This document shows positions 21,322 through 29,513 of a stretch of 35,890 nucleotides of DNA, one piece after another. The notes beneath the pieces were generated by a model, which worked only from the letters and a program-made list of their open reading frames with translations, was not told the origin of the DNA and did no database searches. Numbering within the stretch: position 1 is the stretch's first letter; each line of letters opens with the position of its first letter. Position numbers and translations under genes: made by a program. This DNA comes from a virus. The stretch lies in the IMG/VR virus record IMGVR_UViG_3300025313_000072, positions 1 to 35,890 of that record; one strand, written 5' to 3'.

Positions 21322-21966
21322 ATGTCCGAAAAACCACGAGGTATCAACCGCTACCCAAAGCACCACGCGAAGAACACGCCAGCCGAGAAACTCGCCAAGC
21401 TACGGGCAAGCGCCGCGGAGATGCGAAAAAGTATCCCAAAACGCGCGAAACGATTTGACGCAAAAATGGAAGCGGCCTTCTTCGCCGAGTTGAGCAAGGT
21501 GCCGAATGTGGCTGGCGCAGCCGCGAAAGCCGGGATCTCGCTCACAGTCGTTTACAAGCGCCGCAAGATCGATGTCGCCTTCGCCGAGCGCTGGGAGGAA
21601 GCATTCGCGACAGCGACGGCGCGGCTGGAGAAGGAAGCGGTACGGCGCGCTTACGAGGGCGTCCTCGAGCCGATATTCTGGAGGGGCGAGGTGGTGTACC
21701 AGGTGCGCAAGTACAGCGACCGGCTGCTCGAGCGTTTGCTCGAGGCGCACCACCCGGCCCATCGGCACCGGCATGAAATATTCGGTGGCGGACTCGAGGG
21801 CGCGCAGCCTAGCGATATCGAGGACCGGATCGGCGAGCGACTAGACGAGCTCGCGAAGCGCCTGCGTGTCGTCGATCCCGGCATGTCCGAGGCGCTCGAA
21901 ATCGAGGCGGTCGCAAAGCGCGAGCGCGACGAGGAGCCGGGTGGCAGTGGCGGCGCTGCGGCCTAG
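21322..21966 (+). CDS. terS: Terminase small subunit
   Basis: A 214-residue protein from ATG 21322. Residues 40-95 hold the DNA-binding helix-turn-helix (FFAELSKVPNVAGAAAKAGISLTVVYKRR), followed by the family's usual FAERWEEAFATATARLEKEAVRRAYEGVLEPIF block and RKYSDRLLERLLEAHHP. This segment order is typical of small terminases of HK97-like phages, which recognise the packaging site and recruit the large subunit. The basic N-terminus may add DNA contacts. The C-terminal 50 residues are acidic helix. Its end overlaps a further HTH gene. Confidence 0.8.
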   Translation: MSEKPRGINRYPKHHAKNTPAEKLAKLRASAAEMRKSIPKRAKRFDAKMEAAFFAELSKVPNVAGAAAKAGISLTVVYKRRKIDVAFAERWEEAFATATARLEKEAVRRAYEGVLEPIFWRGEVVYQVRKYSDRLLERLLEAHHPAHRHRHEIFGGGLEGAQPSDIEDRIGERLDELAKRLRVVDPGMSEALEIEAVAKRERDEEPGGSGGAAA

Positions 21967-22201
21967 GGGCCGGCCGTGGAGCTACCGGCCGGAGGTCTCC
22001 GCGGCCTTTGCGCGCCTCGTGATCGAGTACGGTCTCTCGCGCAAGCGGGCCGCGGCGGTGCTCGGATTCTCGCCGAGCGCCGAGAGACGCTGGCGTCTGG
22101 CGATCCCAGAGCATCGCGCCCTCCTCGAGCGCCTCGAGGCGGAGCGGCGCAGGGAGGCGGACGCCGAGGGCTTGCGGCTCCGCGTACTCATCGCGCAGTG
22201 A
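21941..22201 (+). CDS. Extra HTH protein between terminase subunits
   Basis: An 86-residue protein whose start (GTG 21941 or 21947) lies inside the small-terminase gene after GAGGAG. Residues 17-55 (VSAAFARLVIEYGLSRKRAAAVLGFSPSAERRWRLAIPEH) look like a helix-turn-helix: two helices, a turn at GFS and a recognition helix. A charged coiled tail follows (LLERLEAERRREADAEG). Its stop overlaps the large-terminase GTG, so it is translated with the packaging genes. It may be a second DNA-recognition subunit or a late regulator. Confidence 0.6.
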   Translation: MAVAALRPRGRPWSYRPEVSAAFARLVIEYGLSRKRAAAVLGFSPSAERRWRLAIPEHRALLERLEAERRREADAEGLRLRVLIAQ

Positions 22202-23550
22202 TCCACGAGTCCTCGCTCGCTGAACGTCTCGCGCTCGATCCAGCGGCGCGTCGGGACTTCTTCCGCGGGCTCGACGCCGAGGAGCTCGGCCAGCTCGAGA
22301 AGGACTGGCGCTTCTGGGGTCGCCCGGAGCAGCAACCACCACCGGGCGCGTGGCAGACGTGGCTCCTCCTCACTGGCCGCGGATGGGGTAAGAGCGCGAC
22401 GCTTGGCGCCTGGGCGAATCTACGTGCGGGCGCGCAGCCGGGGGCGTGCGGTGGGATCGTCGCTCGTACCGCAGCGGACGTCCGCGATGTCCTCGTCCCC
22501 GCGATCATCGCGTGGGCGAAACCGCGGAACCCTTGCCTGTACCTCCACCACTCGAGAACGATCCGCTGGGCGAATGGAGCGCGCGCTCTGTGCTTCTCGA
22601 GCGAGCAGCCCAACCAGATCCGAGGCCCGAATCTCTCCTGGGCGATCGGCGACGAGCTCGCGACGTGGAAGCAGATCAAGGACGAGCTCGGCGGAACGGC
22701 CTGGGATAACCTGCAATATGCGACGCGCAAGTCATCGGCCGGGATCGAGCCGCAGATCGTCGTGGCGACTACTCCGCGGCCGCTCGACCTGATCCGCAAG
22801 CTGACGACGGACACCTACGCCGTACTTACGCGCGGGCGCATGGAGGAGAATCAGGCGAACCTCTCGGCACCCGTCGTCGATATGCTCCGCGCTCGCTACG
22901 GCGGCACGCGCCTCGGGCGCCAGGAGCTAGACGGCGAGCTCCTCGACCGATACGAGGGCGCGATCGTCTCGCCCGAGATGATTGCCGCCGCGCGCATCCC
23001 CTGCGCCGATCCGGCAGAGGCACTGCGCGCGATCCGGCGCGTGCGCGGGGGCGTCGGGATAGATCCGGCCGGGAGCGTCACGAACCGTAGCGATAAGACC
23101 GGGATTGTCCCCGCGTTCACGGACGATTCTCGGCCGCCTCACCTCTATGTCTTGCCTCCCTCGACAGGCCGCTACTCGCCGCGGGGATGGGCGCTCAAGG
23201 CAGAGCACGAGCGGGCGCGATGGGATCTCGAGTTCATCGTCGTGGAGCGCTACGGCGGGGATCTTGCGCGCGAGGTGATGCTCGGCGCCGGCGTCGCCGG
23301 GAAGCTCTACGACGTTGCGGCCGCGCAGGGTAAGCATGTTCGATTCGAACCGCTAGGCGGGCTCTATGAGCAGGGGAGGGTCCACCACGTTGGGCCGCCC
23401 GAGGCGTTCGCGGAGCTCGAGGATCAGGTCTGCGCGTTCACGCCGGAGGCGTACCAGGGAGAGACGTCGCCGGATTCGGCGGATGCTCTCGTTTGGGTCG
23501 CGCATCGGCTCGGACTCTTCCGTGCCGCGCGAGAGATCCGCGTGAGCTAG
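22198..23550 (+). CDS. terL: Terminase large subunit
   Basis: A 450-residue packaging motor from GTG 22198 in a GTGA overlap; a longer upstream frame is rejected. The ATPase has Walker A GRGWGKS (60-66), an arginine-containing IVART after it, and Walker B WAIGDE with D152/E153. The C-terminal nuclease shows GIDPAG (first acidic residue near 285), a second acidic centre in FIVVERYGGD and the final SPDSADALVWVAHRL. The protein translocates DNA into the prohead and cuts concatemers. The length fits Terminase_6-type enzymes. Whether cutting is at cos or pac cannot be judged, though a circular assembly is compatible with headful packaging. Confidence 0.92.
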   Translation: MIHESSLAERLALDPAARRDFFRGLDAEELGQLEKDWRFWGRPEQQPPPGAWQTWLLLTGRGWGKSATLGAWANLRAGAQPGACGGIVARTAADVRDVLVPAIIAWAKPRNPCLYLHHSRTIRWANGARALCFSSEQPNQIRGPNLSWAIGDELATWKQIKDELGGTAWDNLQYATRKSSAGIEPQIVVATTPRPLDLIRKLTTDTYAVLTRGRMEENQANLSAPVVDMLRARYGGTRLGRQELDGELLDRYEGAIVSPEMIAAARIPCADPAEALRAIRRVRGGVGIDPAGSVTNRSDKTGIVPAFTDDSRPPHLYVLPPSTGRYSPRGWALKAEHERARWDLEFIVVERYGGDLAREVMLGAGVAGKLYDVAAAQGKHVRFEPLGGLYEQGRVHHVGPPEAFAELEDQVCAFTPEAYQGETSPDSADALVWVAHRLGLFRAAREIRVS

Positions 23551-23712
23551 CGCTGGTACGGCGGGCGCCTCTGGCGGACCCTCGGGCCTCGACCCTTCCC
23601 CACACGCTCCCGGGCCGAGATCCGCACGGCCAGCGGGGCGCCCCGCCGTTGGTGGAGAATTGCCAGAGATGCCCTAGGGTGTCAATATCTGCGCGAGTAG
23701 AGGGGGAGTAGC
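23551..23712 (+). promoter_or_regulatory. Spacer with palindrome and possible head-operon promoter
   Basis: This 162-base gap interrupts an otherwise packed operon. It holds a 14-bp perfect palindrome GCGGGGCGCCCCGC (23633-23646), a CCCTAGGG palindrome (23672-23679), and TTGCCA (23660-23665) followed after 17 bases by CAATAT, a weak promoter match. A terminator or a separate promoter for the capsid genes is possible. Confidence 0.35.
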
Positions 23713-23916
23713 ATGAGTCCAGCACTGCGCGCGAAAATAGATTCTATCGCCACCGAGCTGCTCGAGTCCGAGCCAACGCGGGACTCGGTAATCGAGGCGC
23801 TCGAGGAGCTTGTCCGGCTATCGGCGCGCGTCCTGGGCGCGAGGCTTTGCGCCTCCTGCTCCGATGCGGTCGCCTCGGCTGCCGCCCCCGATGAGGCGCC
23901 GGCCGAGGAGGGCTAG
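23713..23916 (+). CDS. Small acidic protein before the portal gene
   Basis: A 67-residue protein from ATG 23713 with GGGGAG upstream. It is a helical bundle-like sequence (LRAKIDSIATELLESEPTRDSVIEALEELVRLSARVL) with a CASC pair and an acidic Ala/Pro/Glu tail. Small acidic proteins next to portals occur in phages, but no family is recognised. It ends three bases before the portal start. Confidence 0.65.
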   Translation: MSPALRAKIDSIATELLESEPTRDSVIEALEELVRLSARVLGARLCASCSDAVASAAAPDEAPAEEG

Positions 23917-23919
23917 CCG

Positions 23920-25311
23920 GTGGGCGCGCTCAAGCGGCTGGGCCTGGCTTTAGCCTTCGGCCGCAAGGCCGCATCCTTCTCAGCCGATACTATCGCCGCC
24001 CTGCTCATCTCACAGAACACGAGCGACCCGCCGGAGCGCCTCTCGGACGGCTTCGCTTCGCTCGTTCGCTGGGGGTATCAGCGCTGCCCGTTCGCCTGGC
24101 GCGCAATCAATGATATCGCCGATGGCGGCGCTGGCGTCCCGATCGGAGTCTTCGTCGGGGACCGCGAAGTCCCGGACCATCCCTTCGCGCGGCTCCTGCG
24201 CGCGCCGCATCCACGGGCCTCGGGCTCGAGGTTTCGCGAGCGTGTCCTGCGTGACTACCTGATCGCGGGCGATGTCTACATCCGGCCCGTGGCGCCACTC
24301 GATCGTGGCGAGCCTATTGCGCTCCTGCGCTGGCGCCCCGATTACGTTACGCCGCGGCGCATCCGGCAGGCGGGGATCGCGGCGACCGAGTACATCTACG
24401 ATCCTGGCGACGCCTCCGCACGGGCGACTCTCATCGTGCGCGATGACGATGACCGCCCCGAGATGATAGGCCTGCGCTACGACGACCCGCTAGACGACGC
24501 CTCTGGCTTCTCGCCGCTTCGCGCCGCGCGTTCAGCACTCGAGCGATACAACCTCGCAGAGTGGTGGAACGCTCAGCTCATCCGCAACGGGGCGCGGCCA
24601 TCCGGCGTGCTCTCGGTCGAGCGCTCAAAGGATGACCCAGGCGTGCTCGATCCCGATACGAGGGAGCGGGTGAAGCAGGAGATCCAGGCCAAGCTACTCG
24701 GGCCAGCGAACGCCGGCCGGGTGGGTCTATTCGAGGGCGGGCTCAAGTGGCAGACCACAGGGCTATCGCCTGCGGACATGGAGTGGAGCGAGAGCACGCG
24801 CGAAGTCGCGCGGCTCATCGGAACCGCTCTCGGATACCCTCCGTTCCTCTACGGCATCCCGGGCGATAACACCTATTCGAATCAGCGCGAGGCGCGTGTC
24901 GCGCTCTGGGAGCAGACGATTATTCCACTTGTCGAGGGACGCATGAACGAGATTGCCTCGGCGCTCGCTCCGCGCTACGGACTGCGCGCCGGCGATCTCC
25001 GGGTCGTCCCGGACTGGGGCTCGGTATCCGCGCTCGCGCTCCGGCAGGAGCGGCAGTGGGAGCGGGTGCGCGGCGCCGACTGGCTCACGCCGAACGAGCG
25101 GCGCGTCGCGACCGGATACGATGAGCGGCCAGAGGCGGAGGCGGACCAGCTTTACATCGAGGCGTCGCTTGTGCCGCTCGCGCTGGTCGATGAGCTCTCG
25201 CGGAGCGGCGAGGAGACGCGCGAGGGATTCGCGGCGCACCTTGAGCGGCGGGGCTGGACGCGCGCGGCCGCGATTGTCCTCGCCGATACGGCGTTCGAGC
25301 AGGCGGCTTGA
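23920..25311 (+). CDS. Portal protein (HK97 family)
   Basis: A 463-residue protein from GTG 23920. The portal forms the ring at one head vertex through which DNA enters. Recognisable segments: the N-terminal YQRCPFAWRAINDIADGGAGVP, then HPFARLLRAPHP, RERVLRDYLIAGDVYI, the SPLRAARSALERYN helix, WWNAQLIRNGARPSGVL, and ARLIGTALGYPPFLYGIPGDNTYSNQREA, all hallmarks of HK97-type portals. The last 70 residues (WLTPNERRVATGYDERPEA) fit the family's clip region. Length and position after TerL agree. Confidence 0.93.
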   Translation: MGALKRLGLALAFGRKAASFSADTIAALLISQNTSDPPERLSDGFASLVRWGYQRCPFAWRAINDIADGGAGVPIGVFVGDREVPDHPFARLLRAPHPRASGSRFRERVLRDYLIAGDVYIRPVAPLDRGEPIALLRWRPDYVTPRRIRQAGIAATEYIYDPGDASARATLIVRDDDDRPEMIGLRYDDPLDDASGFSPLRAARSALERYNLAEWWNAQLIRNGARPSGVLSVERSKDDPGVLDPDTRERVKQEIQAKLLGPANAGRVGLFEGGLKWQTTGLSPADMEWSESTREVARLIGTALGYPPFLYGIPGDNTYSNQREARVALWEQTIIPLVEGRMNEIASALAPRYGLRAGDLRVVPDWGSVSALALRQERQWERVRGADWLTPNERRVATGYDERPEAEADQLYIEASLVPLALVDELSRSGEETREGFAAHLERRGWTRAAAIVLADTAFEQAA

Positions 25312-25313
25312 CC

Positions 25314-25658
25314 GTGGCGAAGAGGAAAAAGCACGAGCGGCCGAGTTACCTGAAGAGGCCGATCCTTGAAAAGGACAAGATGCACGCTGCCCGCGCACTG
25401 GTTGGGTGCGCATGCGGTGGATCGTATAATGACCCTTGCAAGGAGGCTAGATCCGGGGCCTTATGCTTGACGCTTTGGTGGGAGACGTTCGAGCACACGG
25501 AAACAGGCCGGAGACTGATTGGACATTTCCGCGACCGGCTGGCCGCTGGTGCTCTACGTAGAGCGCAACCCGGGTGGCTCGGTGAGGAGTTAGATCACAT
25601 CAAGGATCTCGAGGAGATGGCGCGTTGGTTCGTTGAGTCAGTGGCATCTTTTGAATGA
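25314..25658 (+). CDS. Unknown protein inserted between portal and head gene
   Basis: A 114-residue protein; GTG 25314 is chosen, three bases after the portal stop, over a TTG overlapping it. It is lysine-rich at the start (AKRKKHERPSYLKRP), has four cysteines (VGCACGGSYNDPC and GALC) that could bind metal, and ends in an acidic helix (LEEMARWFVESVASFE). Base use looks less GC-biased than in its neighbours. It interrupts the usual portal-to-head-gene order and may be a recently gained gene. The stop overlaps the next ATG. Confidence 0.6.
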   Translation: MAKRKKHERPSYLKRPILEKDKMHAARALVGCACGGSYNDPCKEARSGALCLTLWWETFEHTETGRRLIGHFRDRLAAGALRRAQPGWLGEELDHIKDLEEMARWFVESVASFE

Positions 25659-26422
25659 GTGCTTCCATCATCATTATCCGAGATGCGAAGGCCGATCGTG
25701 ACCGCCGGCGCTCGCTTCGCTACGCGCTCGCGATCCGGACTCGGATCGGGCACGAGCGCGGGCTCCAGCGCCGATCGGGGGCGCTACTCGCCGCACAGGC
25801 CCGGCGCGCCGAGTCGCTGATCCTGTCGGGCGGGCTCGAGGCGCTTGCCGATTCGCTCGAGCGCGACCGCCCCGGGCTTGCCAGGCTGATCTCCGCTCGG
25901 ACCCTGGTAGCTGGCCGCGACTCGATCCGTGCACTCCGTAGCCTCGTCGAGAAGGATCTCGGCCCCGCGGATGAACTGCTCCAGGATTTCGTCGCACAGC
26001 TGGGGCTCGCGAAGAGCAAGTCGGTAACGAAGACCACGATCGAGCTCGCGCGCCAAGCGCTCCAGGAGGGCGCGGCCGAAGGACTTCCCGAGCGGGAGAT
26101 CGCCCGGGCAGTCGCCAGTACGCTCTCATCATCGGTCGCCTTCCGCGCCGTCACGATTGCCCGGACGGAGATCGGGACCGCGAGCGCCTGGGCGGATCAG
26201 GCTTACGCCGAGCACTCCGGGCTCACGCTCGTCAAGGTCTGGCTCACGGCGCAGGACGGGGGGCCACGGCACCCGAGCGACCCGGAGCTACACGGGCAGG
26301 AGCGGGAGCTCTCGGAGCCGTTCGATGTCCGCGGCGCTGCGATGATGCACCCGCTTGATCCGGCGGGGCCGGCGGAAGAGGTAATCAATTGTCGCTGCGC
26401 AGCCGGTTACGATCCGGTGTAA
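25655..26422 (+). CDS. Head morphogenesis protein (SPP1 gp7 / Mu F-like)
   Basis: A 255-residue minor head protein from ATG 25655 in an ATGA overlap. The C-terminal half carries the family signature: IARTEIGTASAWADQAYAE, then KVWLTAQDGGPRHPSDPELHGQE, FDVRGAAMMHPLDP and the final AEEVINCRCAAGY. The N-terminal half is helical and variable. In SPP1 the homologue binds the portal and helps DNA ejection. No ADP-ribosyltransferase or nuclease fusion is visible. A 63-base gap follows, containing two GCGCGC elements but no clear promoter. Confidence 0.88.
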   Translation: MSASIIIIRDAKADRDRRRSLRYALAIRTRIGHERGLQRRSGALLAAQARRAESLILSGGLEALADSLERDRPGLARLISARTLVAGRDSIRALRSLVEKDLGPADELLQDFVAQLGLAKSKSVTKTTIELARQALQEGAAEGLPEREIARAVASTLSSSVAFRAVTIARTEIGTASAWADQAYAEHSGLTLVKVWLTAQDGGPRHPSDPELHGQERELSEPFDVRGAAMMHPLDPAGPAEEVINCRCAAGYDPV

Positions 26423-26485
26423 TTTCGCGCGCTTGCGCAGCCATAAATTGCGCGCCTGAAAACTCACGCTAAAGCTCTCCGGTAG

Positions 26486-27166
26486 ATGCAAGGCGGCGGG
26501 AGCAAGATCGAGCGGCGCTCGTTCGCGTTCGACGTCAAGGAGTCCGGCGAGCCGCCGGGAACCTTCGAGGGCTACGCTTCGGTCTTTGGCGTCCTCGATC
26601 ACGGAGGGGATATCGTCAAGCGTGGCGCGTTCAAGCGCTCGCTTCGCGAGCTCAAGGACCGCGGCAAGAAGCTCAAGATGTTCTATCGGCACTCGGAGCC
26701 GATCGGCGTCTTCGACGAGGTCAAGGAGGACGCACGCGGGCTCTTCGTCCGCGGCCGCCCGCTTGTCGAGGACGTGACGCAGGCCCGAGAGGCCGCCGCG
26801 CTTGTCCGCGCCGGCGCAATCGACATGCTGTCGATCGGGTTCATCACGCGCGAGGCGAAGCCGGACAAGGACGGGCACCGGATTCTCCTGGACGTCGATC
26901 TTGTTGAAGCGTCGATCGTACCGCTCGGGATGAATCAGGAGGCGTTCATAACGGCCGTCAAGTCCGCGGACGAGCTTCTCGGGTCTCGCGAAGCGCTCGA
27001 GGCCGAGCTCGCTGCGCGGGGCTTCGATCTTGAAATGACCGTTCGCATCGCCGACCTCGTCTCGGCCGGCTTCGCCGCGAAGCTCGCGGATGACGGAATG
27101 CTTAGCCACTTCGTTGAGGCGGCCGCACGCGCGGCTGCCACTTTGAGAGGGGGAATCAATGTCTGA
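26486..27166 (+). CDS. Prohead protease (HK97 type, S78 family)
   Basis: A 226-residue protease from ATG 26486. It matures the prohead by cutting the capsid delta domain. Conserved parts: FEGYASVFGVLDHGGDIVKRGAF, then MFYRHSEPIG with catalytic H69, and DMLSIGF with catalytic S116, followed by VDLVEASIVPLGMNQEA. The last 60 residues are helical and probably self-cleaved. No ribosome binding site is clear upstream. It overlaps the capsid start by eight bases. Confidence 0.92.
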   Translation: MQGGGSKIERRSFAFDVKESGEPPGTFEGYASVFGVLDHGGDIVKRGAFKRSLRELKDRGKKLKMFYRHSEPIGVFDEVKEDARGLFVRGRPLVEDVTQAREAAALVRAGAIDMLSIGFITREAKPDKDGHRILLDVDLVEASIVPLGMNQEAFITAVKSADELLGSREALEAELAARGFDLEMTVRIADLVSAGFAAKLADDGMLSHFVEAAARAAATLRGGINV

Positions 27167-28394
27167 CATCGCCACGGCCTACAAGGCCATTCAGGATCTC
27201 GGGGCGGCCTTCGAGGAGTACAAGAAGGCGAACACAGCGGCGCTCGACGAGATCCGCAAGCGCGGAGATGTGCTCGGCGAGACGGCGCAGAAGCTCGAGC
27301 GGATCGATACCGTGATGGAGAAGGCGAGCCAGATGAAGGAAGCCCAGGAGCGCCTTTTCGCCGCGACTGCGACTGCGGCGGGCGGAGCCGACCCGAAGGC
27401 CGACCCTGCCGAGGTCGAGTATGCGGGATACCTCCACGACTACATCCGGCGCGGCATCGAGAACAGGCCGGACCTCGCCGGCAAGCTCTACGAGAAGCGT
27501 AAGGAGGTCAAGCGCCTCTCTTCGCTCTCCGACCCGGACGGCGGCTACTTCCTCGGGCACGACCTGCTTACTGGAGTCGTCCAGTCAGTCACCGAATCTT
27601 CTCCGATGCGTGCGATCGCTAACCAGTTCACGACATCGCAGCACGCGGTCAAGGGTCGGCGCCGCACGGGCCGCGCAACCTCCGGCGGATGGGTCGGCGA
27701 AACCGATGCGCGATCGACGACAGGGACGCCGCAGGCTGGCGAATACGAGATCATCTGCCGCGAGCAGTACGCCTACCCAGAGGCGCCTCAGAACCTCCTC
27801 GACGATGCGCAGTTTGCGGTGGAGACGTGGCTCAGCGAACAGGTCGCGGAGGAGTTCGCGGTCACAGAGAACACCGCCTTCGTCAACGGCAACGGCGTCC
27901 GGCGGCCGCGCGGTTTCATGACCTACCCCGCGGGGACCGATCCGATCGCCGGGCAGATCGAGCAGGTCAGCACGGCGACGAACGATGTTTTCGCCGCCGT
28001 CGATCTCTTCTCGCTCCAGGGCGCGCTCAAGGAGCCCTATCAGCGCGGCGCCTCGTGGGTGATGAATCGCGCTGTGCTCACCGCGATTCGCAAGTTCACC
28101 GAGAGCTCGACGTCAAACTACCTCTGGCAGCCAGGGCTTCTGCTTGGAATCCCGAACACGATCCTCGGCCAGCCCTATCAGCTCTTCCAGGACATGCCGA
28201 GCGCGCTCACCGATGGCTTGCTCATCGCCGCCTACGGGGATTTCAAGCAGGGATACCTGATCGTCGATCGCGCGGGAATCTCCGTACTTCGCGACCCGAT
28301 CAGCAACAAGGGTTTCGTCGGCTTCTACACCACGCGGCGCGTCGGTGGCGATGTCGTCAACTTCGAGGCGATCAAGATCCTCAAGATCCAGTAA
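27159..28394 (+). CDS. Major capsid protein (HK97 fold)
   Basis: A 411-residue capsid protein from ATG 27159. Residues 1-95 are a charged coiled coil (AAFEEYKKANTAALDEIRKRG, EKASQMKEAQERLFA), the scaffolding delta domain removed by the protease. The shell domain starts near LSDPDGGYFLGHDLLTGVV, with the expected AYPEAPQNLLDDA and NGNGVRRPRGFMTY segments, WVMNRAVLTAIRKF, and LLGIPNTILGQPYQLFQDMP, ending in KGFVGFYTTRRVGGDVVNFEAIKILK. Order and length match HK97-like capsids. No cross-linking residues can be assigned by eye. Confidence 0.94.
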   Translation: MSDIATAYKAIQDLGAAFEEYKKANTAALDEIRKRGDVLGETAQKLERIDTVMEKASQMKEAQERLFAATATAAGGADPKADPAEVEYAGYLHDYIRRGIENRPDLAGKLYEKRKEVKRLSSLSDPDGGYFLGHDLLTGVVQSVTESSPMRAIANQFTTSQHAVKGRRRTGRATSGGWVGETDARSTTGTPQAGEYEIICREQYAYPEAPQNLLDDAQFAVETWLSEQVAEEFAVTENTAFVNGNGVRRPRGFMTYPAGTDPIAGQIEQVSTATNDVFAAVDLFSLQGALKEPYQRGASWVMNRAVLTAIRKFTESSTSNYLWQPGLLLGIPNTILGQPYQLFQDMPSALTDGLLIAAYGDFKQGYLIVDRAGISVLRDPISNKGFVGFYTTRRVGGDVVNFEAIKILKIQ

Positions 28395-28414
28395 TCGCCG
28401 GGAGGGAATGAGAA

Positions 28415-28846
28415 ATGCTCGCAGAAATCCATAACGCCATTACGGCGAAGCGCTCGCACAGTCCGGTTGACGCCACGGCCGACGCGGTCGGTGTGATCGT
28501 CGATCTCCAGGGGTACGAGGGCTGTGTTTGGCTGATCGCGTCCGGCGTGCTCACGGGCGGCGGGTTTACGCCGCTTGTCGAGCATGGGAACGACCCGGGG
28601 CTATCCGACGTTGCGGCGGTCGTCGATGCCGATCTGCTCCCGTCTGGTACAGGGCAGGAAGCCGCGGCGGCATTCACGAGCGCGGGCACGGATGACAACC
28701 AGGTTCGCAAGATCGGCTACCGTGGCAACAAGCGCTACGTCCGGCTCACGCTCACGGAGACGGGGACGGTCACGGTCGGGCTCATCTCTTCGATCTGCGT
28801 GCTCTTCCGCTCCGCCCGCGTGCCTGCTGCCCAGCCGACTGCGTAA
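28415..28846 (+). CDS. Accessory head protein, paralogue 1
   Basis: A 143-residue beta-rich protein from ATG 28415 after GGAGGG. It contains PLVEHGNDPGLSDVAAVVDADLLPSG followed by DDNQVRKIGYRGNKRYVRLTLTETG. The next gene repeats this pattern closely, so the two arose by duplication. Proteins with this 'EHGND..L.DA..V.D.DLL' plus 'Y.G..RYVR' layout directly after the capsid gene occur in other phages; a capsid decoration or stabilisation role is inferred from position only. Confidence 0.7.
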   Translation: MLAEIHNAITAKRSHSPVDATADAVGVIVDLQGYEGCVWLIASGVLTGGGFTPLVEHGNDPGLSDVAAVVDADLLPSGTGQEAAAAFTSAGTDDNQVRKIGYRGNKRYVRLTLTETGTVTVGLISSICVLFRSARVPAAQPTA

Positions 28847-28858
28847 GGATGGTGGCAA

Positions 28859-29287
28859 ATGCTCGGAGTTTCCGAGCTCTTCTCGGCGTTCCTGGTCGAG
28901 CGCTCGATCTCTCCGGTGCGGGTGCGGACGGCTACGATTGTCGGAGAAATCAACGATATGCTCGGCTTCGATGTCGCGACGTACCTCATGGCGAGCGGCA
29001 CAATATTGGCCGGTGCGGCAACGCCGTTGATTGAGCACGGCAACGATCCGTCGCTCACGGACGCCGTGGCCGTAGAGGATCCCGAGCTTCTACCTTCTGG
29101 GGTGAATCAAGAAGCACTCGCGACGTTCTACACGTCATCCGATGACCAAGTGCGGAAATTGTCTTATATCGGGTCGCGCCGTTTCGTGCGGTTGACGCTG
29201 TTCGAAAGCACGAGTTGGTCCGGGAATGACTACTCCGCCATCTGCCTCAAGCACCGCCTACCGCGCCCGCCGGCGGTGCAGCCGTGA
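28859..29287 (+). CDS. Accessory head protein, paralogue 2
   Basis: A 142-residue protein from ATG 28859, preceded by AAGGATGG. It shares PLIEHGNDPSLTDAVAVEDPELLPSG and DDQVRKLSYIGSRRFVRLTL with the gene before it, in the same order and spacing, but has a different N-terminus. Base composition in the middle (28940-29220) is more AT-rich than the first copy, so the duplication is not recent or the copies came from different sources. Its stop overlaps the next GTG. Confidence 0.7.
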   Translation: MLGVSELFSAFLVERSISPVRVRTATIVGEINDMLGFDVATYLMASGTILAGAATPLIEHGNDPSLTDAVAVEDPELLPSGVNQEALATFYTSSDDQVRKLSYIGSRRFVRLTLFESTSWSGNDYSAICLKHRLPRPPAVQP

Positions 29288-29502
29288 AAGCGGATCGCGT
29301 GAGAGAGCTTCGGCCGACGGCGCAACGCCAGGAGCTGCGCAAGCTCCGCCTCGTATCCGACCTCATGCTCTCCCGCGGCGGCGTAATGGTCGCCTCGTTT
29401 CGCGCCGGCGAGATCCTCGATCTGGCTGCGCTCTTGCTTGCCCTCGGGCTGGCCGAGCCGATCGGGCCAGGCTCGTCGCCGGAGCTCGAGAGCAAGGGCT
29501 AG
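29284..29502 (+). CDS. Small head-region protein
   Basis: A 72-residue protein from GTG 29284 in a GTGA overlap. It is basic at first (RELRPTAQRQELRKLRLVSDLML), then hydrophobic (ILDLAALLLALGLAEPIG). The motif LRLVSDLMLSRGGVMVASFRAGEILDL resembles short proteins often found just before the connector gene in siphoviruses. The function is unknown. It is followed eleven bases later by the connector. Confidence 0.65.
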   Translation: MKADRVRELRPTAQRQELRKLRLVSDLMLSRGGVMVASFRAGEILDLAALLLALGLAEPIGPGSSPELESKG

Positions 29503-29513
29503 GGGGCGACGCC

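Noticed and set aside
23633-23646. Palindrome GCGGGGCGCCCCGC as a rho-independent terminator
   Set aside because: It has no loop and no following T-run, so it is recorded only as a palindrome in the spacer.
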